Positions 17,479 through 23,955 of a DNA stretch of 64,000 nucleotides are shown here, one piece after another; the first letter of the stretch is position 1, and each line of letters opens with the position of its first letter. A program made the translations under genes and the position numbers. Below the pieces are notes generated by a model, which saw only the letters and a program-made list of their open reading frames with translations, made no database searches and was not told where the DNA came from. This DNA is from UBA4615 sp046046245 (GTDB lineage: Bacteria; Pseudomonadota; Gammaproteobacteria; Burkholderiales; Burkholderiaceae_E): positions 124,001 through 188,000 of the forward strand of contig JBJOKE010000011.1 in assembly GCA_046046245.1 (NCBI GenBank), written 5' to 3'.

Positions 17479-17951
17479 CGCGGCCCCGTCCCGGTGGGTT
17501 CGCGCAGCGTCGCGAGGAAGGCCACCACATCCTCGACCTGCTGCGCGTCGAGGATCGGTCGGCCGCGGAACGCCGGCGCGACCCGCTCTCGGCCGTCGAC
17601 CCGATGGTAGGCGGGCATGATCGAGGCGGGATTCAGCCGGCGGGCGTCGACGATCCGCAGCCGCAGCTGGCCCTCGGTCCAGCGGTCGCCGGCGCCGGCG
17701 AGGTCCGGCGCGAGCTCGCCCTGGAAACGCTCCTCCGGGAACGGCCCCCGGTGGCACAGCAGGCACAGGCCGCGGCTGCGGTCGGCGACGATCGCACGGC
17801 CCCGCGTCGGGTCGCCGCGCAGTCCGGCGAGCGGTGCGTCGATCGCGTCGTCGGCGCCCCGGGCGCCGGCGGCGCCGAGCATCAGCAGCGCGGCGGCGAT
17901 CGCCGCCACGCGTGGCGACGCACCGGCTACCGCGCGATCCCTGGGGCTCAC
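17475..17951 (-). CDS. soxX: SoxX, monoheme cytochrome c of the SoxXA complex
   Basis: Periplasmic electron acceptor partner of SoxA, 158 residues with a signal peptide ending GARGADD. One heme site CLLCHRGPF is present, and the distal methionine lies in NPASIMPAYHR, a typical SoxX motif. The start is GTG at 17951, overlapping the stop of the molybdenum hydroxylase large subunit by four bases; its own stop overlaps the soxY start by four. This ties the sox genes to the hydroxylase in one translationally coupled operon. Confidence 0.93.
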   Translation of the reverse strand: MSPRDRAVAGASPRVAAIAAALLMLGAAGARGADDAIDAPLAGLRGDPTRGRAIVADRSRGLCLLCHRGPFPEERFQGELAPDLAGAGDRWTEGQLRLRIVDARRLNPASIMPAYHRVDGRERVAPAFRGRPILDAQQVEDVVAFLATLREPTGTGPR

Positions 17952-20143
17952 GCCCGCTTCAGGTCCGCATGCCTCAGCGGCAGCTGACGCACCCGCCTGC
18001 CGGTGGCCGCGAACACGGCGTTCAGCACCGCCGGCGCAGCGACCGCGATCGTCGGCTCGCCGACGCCGCCCCAGAAGCCGCCCGAGGGCATCACGATCGT
18101 CTCGACCTTCGGCATCTCGGCGAGCCGCATCACCTCGTAGGTGTTGAAGTTCTCCTGCTCGATGCGGCCGTCCTTCACGGTGCACTCGCCGTACAGGCAC
18201 GCCGACAGCCCGTAGGCGAACGAGCCCTCGACCTGAGCGGCGATCTGCTGCGGGTTGACCGCATGGCCCGGATCGGTCGCGGCAACGATCCGGAGCACCT
18301 TCACCGCACCCTCCTTCGAGACCGAGACCTCGGCGACCGCGGCGGTGTAGCTGCCGAAGCCCATGTGCTGCGCGAGGCCGCGGAACACGCCCGGCGCGGC
18401 CGGCCGGCCCCAGCCCGCACGCTCGGCCGCGGCGTTCAGCACGGCGAGGTGCTTCGGGTGCTTCTGCATGTGGCGGCGGCGGAACTCGAGCGGGTCCACG
18501 CCCGCCGCGTGCGCCAGTTCGTCGATGAAGCACTCGAGGTAGATCGCGTTCTGATTGTGGTTGACCCCGCGCCAGAATCCCGGCGGCACGTGCGGGTTGC
18601 GCATCGCGTGGTCGACCAGCAGGTTCGGCACGTCGTAGCCGAACGCGCCGTCGCCGCTCGGCGTGAGCCCCTGGAACGCGACCGGATCCCGGCCGTCCTG
18701 AAGGTTCTGCGGCGCGACGCCGGCGAGGATCGACTGGCCCGAGATGCGGAAGTGCATCGCGACCAGTCGGCCCTGCGCGTCGAGGCCGCCCACCAGCTTC
18801 GCCTGCGTGACCGGGTGGTAGCGGCCGTGGGTCATGTCCTCCTCGCGGGTCCACAGCAGCTTGACCGGCACGCCCGGCATCGCCTTCGCGATCGTCACCG
18901 CCTGCGGCACCCAGTCCTGGAAGCCCCGCCGGCCGAAGCCGCCGCCCAGCGGCAGCTTGTAGACCTCGCACTGCGCGATCGGCAGGCCGGCTGCCGCCGC
19001 CGTCGCGGCGAGCGAGGCTTCGCCGTTCTGCGTCGGCGTCCAGACCTCGCAGCGCTGCGGCGTCCAGCGCGCCGTCGCGTTCATCGGCTCCATCGTCGCG
19101 TGGTTCTGGTACGGGTAGCCGTAGACCGCCTCGACCCGTTTCGCCGCGCCGGCCAGGCCCGCCTGGACGTCGCCCACGCGGTTGCCGACGAAGGCTTCCT
19201 TCGCATCGAGCCCCTCGCGCAGCACCTTGGCGATCGACTCGCTCGAGACCGCGCCGTTCGAACCGACGTCCCAGTCGATCGGCAGCGCGTCGAGCGCGGT
19301 CTTCGCCTGCCACCAGTGCTCGGCGACCACCGCGACCGCGTCGTCGCCGACCTGCAGCACGCGCTTCACGCCCGGCATCGCCTGGACCTTGGCCGCATCG
19401 AAGCGGACCACCTTGCCGCCGAACACCGGGCATGCGCGGATCGCCGCGTTCAGCAGTCCGGGCAGCTTCAGGTCGGCACCGTAGACGAGGCTGCCGTTCA
19501 CCTTCGGCGCGGTATCGAGCCTCGCCAGCGGCTTGCCGGCGATCTTCCAGTCCCTGGGATCCTTCAGCGGCGGATTCTCGGGCACCGGCTGCTTCGCGGC
19601 CGCGGCGGCGAGTTGCCCGTAGCGCACCCGGCGCCCGCTGGCCGGATGCACCACCGAGCCGGCCTCGGCGCGGCACTCGGCGGGGGGCACGCCCCAGCCG
19701 CTCGCTGCCGCCTGCACGAGCATGATCCGCGCGGCCGCGCCGCCCTGGCGGACGTACTCGTGCGACTCGCGGATGCCGCGGCTGCCGCCCGTCGAGAAGT
19801 TGCGCCAGACGCGGTTGCGCGCGAGGTTCTGGCCGGGCGTCGGGTATTCGGTGGTGACCTTCGACCAGTCGGCCTCGAGTTCCTCGGCGACCAGCTGCGC
19901 GAGGCCGGTCAGCGTGCCCTGCCCCATCTCGGAACGCGCGATGCGGACCACGACGGTGTCGTCGGGCTTCACGACGACCCAGGCGTTGAGCTCGGGCACG
20001 GCCTCCTGCGCGGCGGCATCGCCGGCCCAGGGGAGCGCCATGCCGATCGACAGGCCGCCGGCGGCGGCGGCCGAGCCGACGACGAAGCGGCGGCGGCCGG
20101 GTGCGGCGACGCCGGCGTTCAGGTCCTGCGGGTTCGCTGCCAT
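17948..20143 (-). CDS. Molybdopterin-binding large subunit of a xanthine dehydrogenase-family hydroxylase (isoquinoline 1-oxidoreductase beta / aldehyde dehydrogenase type)
   Basis: 731 residues. A Tat signal (PGRRRFVVGSAAAAGG) marks it as periplasmic. The family sequence MEPMNATARW, the cofactor loop PLGGGFGRRGFQDWV and the catalytic glutamate in GGVGEPTIAV are present. With the 2Fe-2S subunit upstream it forms the two-subunit, FAD-free type exemplified by isoquinoline 1-oxidoreductase and periplasmic aldehyde oxidoreductases. The true substrate is unknown. It overlaps soxX by four bases, an unusual partnership since Sox clusters are normally next to soxB or soxCD. Confidence 0.88.
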   Translation of the reverse strand: MAANPQDLNAGVAAPGRRRFVVGSAAAAGGLSIGMALPWAGDAAAQEAVPELNAWVVVKPDDTVVVRIARSEMGQGTLTGLAQLVAEELEADWSKVTTEYPTPGQNLARNRVWRNFSTGGSRGIRESHEYVRQGGAAARIMLVQAAASGWGVPPAECRAEAGSVVHPASGRRVRYGQLAAAAAKQPVPENPPLKDPRDWKIAGKPLARLDTAPKVNGSLVYGADLKLPGLLNAAIRACPVFGGKVVRFDAAKVQAMPGVKRVLQVGDDAVAVVAEHWWQAKTALDALPIDWDVGSNGAVSSESIAKVLREGLDAKEAFVGNRVGDVQAGLAGAAKRVEAVYGYPYQNHATMEPMNATARWTPQRCEVWTPTQNGEASLAATAAAAGLPIAQCEVYKLPLGGGFGRRGFQDWVPQAVTIAKAMPGVPVKLLWTREEDMTHGRYHPVTQAKLVGGLDAQGRLVAMHFRISGQSILAGVAPQNLQDGRDPVAFQGLTPSGDGAFGYDVPNLLVDHAMRNPHVPPGFWRGVNHNQNAIYLECFIDELAHAAGVDPLEFRRRHMQKHPKHLAVLNAAAERAGWGRPAAPGVFRGLAQHMGFGSYTAAVAEVSVSKEGAVKVLRIVAATDPGHAVNPQQIAAQVEGSFAYGLSACLYGECTVKDGRIEQENFNTYEVMRLAEMPKVETIVMPSGGFWGGVGEPTIAVAAPAVLNAVFAATGRRVRQLPLRHADLKRA

Positions 20144-20153
20144 GGTCCGCGCC

Positions 20154-20618
<465 letters not shown>

Positions 20619-20736
20619 CGTTCCCCCTGTCGGTATCGGGTCGACCTTACCCGAACGGAGCAGCCCGAGGCCACCACAGAGGTCGCTTTTCCGGACCGTC
20701 CGACCACCCGTCGGCGCAGCGATACCGAACGAATCA

Positions 20737-20754
20737 TGTCCAAGACACTTGACA
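20737..20754 (+). promoter_or_regulatory. PpsR/CrtJ-type operator, site 1
   Basis: TGT at 20737-20739, twelve bases, then ACA at 20752-20754: an exact match to the TGT-N12-ACA palindrome bound by the aerobic photosynthesis repressor PpsR/CrtJ. It contains the promoter -35 hexamer. It is followed after 8 bases by a second copy, the classical tandem arrangement. Confidence 0.78.
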
Positions 20755-20776
20755 ATACAAAGTGTAAGACGACAAT
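20749..20776 (+). promoter_or_regulatory. Putative sigma-70 promoter of pucBA
   Basis: A perfect TTGACA -35 box (20749-20754), a 16-base spacer and GACAAT (20771-20776, four of six matches) as -10. Both boxes lie inside the two PpsR-type sites, so repressor binding would block RNA polymerase. The leader to pucB is about 60 bases. Confidence 0.6.
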
Positions 20777-20780
20777 GACA
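20763..20780 (+). promoter_or_regulatory. PpsR/CrtJ-type operator, site 2
   Basis: Second exact TGT-N12-ACA palindrome (TGT 20763-20765, ACA 20778-20780), separated from site 1 by 8 bases and covering the predicted -10 box. Spaced pairs of this kind allow cooperative binding of two PpsR/CrtJ units at puc and bch promoters. It may also influence the divergent hydroxylase-sox operon. Confidence 0.78.
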
Positions 20781-20840
20781 GTCGCGGCACCCTCGTGCGG
20801 GACCAGCACGATCCACGCGTCAACTTAAGGAGTTCGCACC

Positions 20841-21008
20841 ATGTCCGATCCGACTGCGTCCGATCCGAACCGGGTCTGGCCGACCGGTTTGACGGAGCCC
20901 GAAGCCCAGGAGCTGCACCGGCACCTGATCCAGGGCACCCAGATCTTCGGCGTCATCGCGGCGTTCGCGCACCTGCTCGCCTACATCTACTCGCCCTGGC
21001 TGAAATAA
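20841..21008 (+). CDS. pucB: Light-harvesting LH2 beta subunit (PucB)
   Basis: 55-residue antenna polypeptide with one membrane helix. An AAGGAG Shine-Dalgarno lies 8 bases before the ATG. Key bacteriochlorophyll ligands are seen: the N-terminal His in EAQELHRHLI (B800 environment) and the helix His in AFAHLLAYIYSPWL that binds the B850-type pigment. The opening NRVWPTGLTEPEAQEL resembles betaproteobacterial LH2 beta. It is followed 10 bases later by pucA. LH1 beta (PufB) is less likely because the partner alpha chain is LH2-like and no reaction-centre genes follow. Confidence 0.92.
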   Translation: MSDPTASDPNRVWPTGLTEPEAQELHRHLIQGTQIFGVIAAFAHLLAYIYSPWLK

Positions 21009-21018
21009 GGGGAAGACC

Positions 21019-21264
21019 ATGATCTACGGAAAGATGTGGCTCCACGTGAAGCCCTCGGTCGGCATTCCGCTGTTCCTCGGCGCGGTGGCCGTCGGCTCGT
21101 TCGCCGTGCACGTCGCGCTCGTGACGAACACGACCTGGGTGAAGCGCTTCCTCAACGGTCCCGCGACCGCGAAGGCGGCGGAGATCCAGACGGCGCCGGT
21201 GGCGTCCGTCCCGGATCCGGGGTCGACCGTGCTCGCGGCGGCAACGCCGCAGGCAAGCAAGTAG
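21019..21264 (+). CDS. pucA: Light-harvesting LH2 alpha subunit (PucA) with B800-820-type residues
   Basis: 81 residues. The N-terminus MIYGKMW matches LH2 alpha, whose Met1 binds the B800 pigment; His31 is the ligand of the ring pigment. At positions 44 and 45, Tyr-Trp in B850 antennae, the sequence has Phe44-Leu45 (TTWVKRFLNG), exactly the pair found in blue-shifted B800-820 (LH3) complexes. After residue 47 comes a 34-residue Ala/Pro/Thr-rich tail, as in other betaproteobacterial LH2 alpha chains. It pairs with pucB in one transcript, with a stable hairpin just downstream. Confidence 0.92.
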   Translation: MIYGKMWLHVKPSVGIPLFLGAVAVGSFAVHVALVTNTTWVKRFLNGPATAKAAEIQTAPVASVPDPGSTVLAAATPQASK

Positions 21265-21270
21265 GGGTTC

Positions 21271-21303
21271 GACCCGCTCGCGGCGCGTGCCGCGGGCGGG
21301 GTC
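21271..21303 (+). other. mRNA-stabilising hairpin after pucA
   Basis: A stem of about fourteen base pairs (one bulge and one G-T pair) with a four-base loop begins 7 bases past the pucA stop. In puc and puf operons such intercistronic structures protect the antenna mRNA and reduce expression of the next gene, here pucC. No T-run is present, so readthrough is expected. Confidence 0.65.
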
Positions 21304-21469
21304 TCCGGATCCCGTCCGCGCCACCCGCCGCCCCGCTCCGTCCGACGCCCCGACCCTCCCGCAGCCCGGACCGACCGCCCATGCGCCTGAGCCGACCGCA
21401 CACCCCGCCCCGATGCCCGGCTCGTCCGGCGCGCGGCGAGCCACGGACCGCCTGCGCGGGAGCCTCGCG

Positions 21470-22876
21470 ATGAACGCGCTGGCGCGGCAGCTCGTCCGCA
21501 GCTGGGCCGGTCTCGGCACACGTTTCCTTCCGTTCGCGGACGCGGCCTCGCCCGATCTGCCGCTGCCCCGTCTGCTGCGGCTCGCGCTGTTCCAGGTATC
21601 CGTCGGGATGGCCCTCGTGCTCCTGGTGGGCACGCTGAACCGGGTGATGATCGTCGAGCTCGAGGTACCCGCCTCGCTCGTCGCCGTGATGCTCGCGCTG
21701 CCGGTGCTGTACGCCCCCGTCCGCGCGCTGATCGGCCACCGTTCCGACAACCACCGCTCCGAGCTCGGCTGGCGTCGCGTGCCCTACATCTGGATGGGTA
21801 CTCTGGTGCAGTTCGGCGGACTCGCGGTGATGCCCTTCGCGTTGCTGGTGCTGGGCGGTCGCGGCGACGCGGTCTCGTGGCCCGCGTGGATCGGCCCGCT
21901 GGCGGCCGGCGTCGCGTTCCTGCTGGTCGGCGCCGGCCTGCACACCGTCCAGACCGCCGGGCTCGCGCTCGCCACCGACCTCGCGCCGGTCGAGTCCCAT
22001 CCCAGGATCGTCGGGCTCATGTACGTGATGCTGCTCGTCGGCAGCATCGTGTCCGCCGCGGTCTTCGGCACGCTGCTGGCCGACTTCAGCCCCGGCCGGC
22101 TGATCCAGCTGATCCAGGCCTCGGCGGTCGCGACGCTGGTGCTGAACTCGATCGCCCTGTGGAAGCAGGAGACACGCCGCCCCGCGCGCTTCCAGGCCGC
22201 CCGCGAGGTACCGGAGTTCGGCGCCGCATGGCGCGCCTATGCAGCGGCACCGGGCACCCGCGCGCGCCTGGTCGCGATCGGTCTCGGCACCATGGCGTTC
22301 AGCATGCAGGACGTGCTGCTCGAGCCCTACGGCGGCCAGGTGCTCGGCATGTCGGTCGGCGCGACGACCTCGCTGACCGCGAGCCTCGCGCTTGGCGGGC
22401 TGTGCGGCTTCACGCTGGCATCGTGGGTCCTCGCCCGCGGCGCCGACCCGCTGCGGATGTCGCTCGCCGGCGCCGCGGCCGGCGTGCCGTCCTTCGCGCT
22501 GGTGATCCTGTCGCCGCTGTTCGGGTCGGTCGGCGTCTTCGTGGCGGGCGTCGTCGGGGTCGGCTTCGGCGGCGGCCTGTTCGGCCACGGCACGCTGACC
22601 GCGACGATGACCAGCGCACCGGACGAGCAGGCCGGCCTCGCGCTCGGGGTCTGGGGCGCGGTGCAGGCGACGACCGCCGGCATCGCGGTCGCCCTCGGCG
22701 GACTGCTCGCCGACACCGTCGGCACGATCGCCGCGCGCGGTCCTGCCGGCGGCGCGTTCGGCGCCCGCGGGGCCGGCTATGCGACGGTCTATGCGCTCGA
22801 GATCCTGCTGTTGCTCGCGACGATCGTCGCGCTGGCCGTCCTGATGCGGCGTCGACGGGCGCGAGTCGCGCCGTGA
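21470..22876 (+). CDS. pucC: PucC / LhaA-type MFS protein for light-harvesting complex assembly
   Basis: Member of the BCD family of major facilitator proteins needed for LH2 assembly, possibly delivering bacteriochlorophyll. 468 residues with about twelve membrane helices. Family motifs are LNRVMIVELEVPASLVA, the cytoplasmic loop IGHRSDNHRSELGWRRVPYIW and a repeat-like EPYGGQVLGMSVGATT. The ATG at 21470 has GGGAG seven bases upstream; a longer frame to 21287 is Pro/Arg-rich and overlaps the hairpin. Position pucB-pucA-pucC matches other purple betaproteobacteria. Confidence 0.93.
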   Translation: MNALARQLVRSWAGLGTRFLPFADAASPDLPLPRLLRLALFQVSVGMALVLLVGTLNRVMIVELEVPASLVAVMLALPVLYAPVRALIGHRSDNHRSELGWRRVPYIWMGTLVQFGGLAVMPFALLVLGGRGDAVSWPAWIGPLAAGVAFLLVGAGLHTVQTAGLALATDLAPVESHPRIVGLMYVMLLVGSIVSAAVFGTLLADFSPGRLIQLIQASAVATLVLNSIALWKQETRRPARFQAAREVPEFGAAWRAYAAAPGTRARLVAIGLGTMAFSMQDVLLEPYGGQVLGMSVGATTSLTASLALGGLCGFTLASWVLARGADPLRMSLAGAAAGVPSFALVILSPLFGSVGVFVAGVVGVGFGGGLFGHGTLTATMTSAPDEQAGLALGVWGAVQATTAGIAVALGGLLADTVGTIAARGPAGGAFGARGAGYATVYALEILLLLATIVALAVLMRRRRARVAP

Positions 22877-22979
22877 CCGCTGCGCCCGCCGCGCCCCCTC
22901 CCCGTGCAGCCCCGCCCCGTCGGGCCGGGTCCCGTCGCGCATCGTCGCGCCGAGACCCGTCCGGCGTCCGCCGTCCCCT

Positions 22980-22998
22980 GCCCGCGTTCCGCGCGGGC
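22980..22998 (+). other. Hairpin between pucC and the first small membrane protein gene
   Basis: A seven-base-pair GC stem (22980-22986 with 22992-22998) with loop TTCCG lies five bases before the AGGAG of the next small gene. It could end part of the pucC transcript or shield the downstream message; no T-run follows. Confidence 0.4.
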
Positions 22999-23013
22999 GC
23001 CTAGGAGCCCACC

Positions 23014-23160
23014 GTGCCTCTCACCTTCTGGATCTTCATCGCGCTGCTGGTCGTCATCGGTTTCGGCGTCATCAACACCTATTACTGGAAGAACGTCCGC
23101 GAGGACTTCCAGTACCGCCAGCGCAAGTGGCGGGAGATGCAGCAGAGGCAGCAGGCCTGA
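23014..23160 (+). CDS. Small single-span membrane protein, paralogue A (uncharacterised)
   Basis: 48 residues from a GTG with AGGAG six bases upstream. One N-terminal membrane helix (about residues 4-22), then NTYYWKNVRED and a basic, Gln-rich tail that should face the cytoplasm. It aligns without gaps over most of its length with the 52-residue protein at 23713-23871: about 21 of 48 positions identical, including MPxxFW, GF, N, YWxNVR and YRxR. Both have the same GTG start and ribosome-binding site spacing. It lies 137 bases after pucC on the same strand, so it may belong to the puc transcript. No known family was recognised. Confidence 0.75.
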   Translation: MPLTFWIFIALLVVIGFGVINTYYWKNVREDFQYRQRKWREMQQRQQA

Positions 23161-23199
23161 CGCGCGTCGGGGCGCGGTCGGGGCGGCGCCCGCGAGCGC

Positions 23200-23436
23200 T
23201 CAGCCCCTGTCCGCGCCGCGCCGGCCCAGCGCCATCAGGCGCTCGAGCGCCGCGCCCGCGAGCAGCGCGGCGAACACCGCCAGGTTCAGCGCCGCCACCA
23301 CGCCCAGGAAGATCCCGGCGACCTGCACGCCGAAGTCGAACCCCCAGGCCGCGCCGAGCAGCCCGGCCACGCCCTGAACCGCCCACATCGCGTAACGACG
23401 GGCCGGCCGGCCCGTCTCTGTCCCGTTCGTCGTCAT
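23200..23436 (-). CDS. Hypothetical small membrane protein with two predicted helices
   Basis: 78 residues from ATG at 23436; the frame extends to 23502 but the upstream part is low-complexity. After a polar N-terminus (TTNGTETGRPARRY) there are two hydrophobic segments (about residues 17-38 and 42-66) and a basic end GRRGADRG. It sits on the opposite strand between the two paralogous small membrane protein genes. The hydrophobic pattern in a clean frame supports a real gene, but no family was recognised. Confidence 0.55.
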   Translation of the reverse strand: MTTNGTETGRPARRYAMWAVQGVAGLLGAAWGFDFGVQVAGIFLGVVAALNLAVFAALLAGAALERLMALGRRGADRG

Positions 23437-23712
23437 CGTCGTCGGCTCGCTCCGGCCGGCGTCGTCACCCGGGCGGTCGGTCCCGCCCGCGCCGGCCGGC
23501 ACGGCGGCGCCTCGTCAGCTTAGCAGCCGCGACGCGCCGCGTCTGCGCGACGTGCCGCCGCGCATTCCCGACTCTGTCGCGGGCCTGTCGCCGCACTGCC
23601 GCACGGCACGCGGCACAATGGCGCGACACCCGCGGCCCGATGCGAAGCCCTCGCGCCGGAGCCGGTGCCCCCGCCGCCCCCGGGTCGGCGGCAGTCCCCC
23701 CAGGAGAACGCC

Positions 23713-23871
23713 GTGCCCATCGGTTTCTGGCTGATGATCGCCTTTTTCGTCCTCGTCGGCTTCATGCTTGTCAACAACGCGTATTGGTCCAACGTCCGAT
23801 ACGAGCACGTCTACCGCCGCAGGCGTCACGCCGAGCTGGCGCAGCAGCGCCAGTCGGGCCAGCAGGCCTGA
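23713..23871 (+). CDS. Small single-span membrane protein, paralogue B (uncharacterised)
   Basis: 52 residues from a GTG with AGGAG six bases upstream. One membrane helix (about residues 4-22), then NNAYWSNVRYEHVYRRRRH and a Gln-rich tail. It is clearly related to the protein at 23014-23160, sharing the FW start, the asparagine at the end of the helix, YWxNVR and the basic stretch. The coding part of the frame starts at this GTG; the preceding Pro-rich residues are unlikely to be translated. It is followed by convergent glgP 84 bases on. Confidence 0.75.
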   Translation: MPIGFWLMIAFFVLVGFMLVNNAYWSNVRYEHVYRRRRHAELAQQRQSGQQA

Positions 23872-23955
23872 CGGCACGGTCTTCCGAGGCGGTTCCGCGG
23901 CCTCCGGGCCGCCCGCCCCCTCCAGGCCGCCCGCCCCCTCACCCGCCGCGCATCG

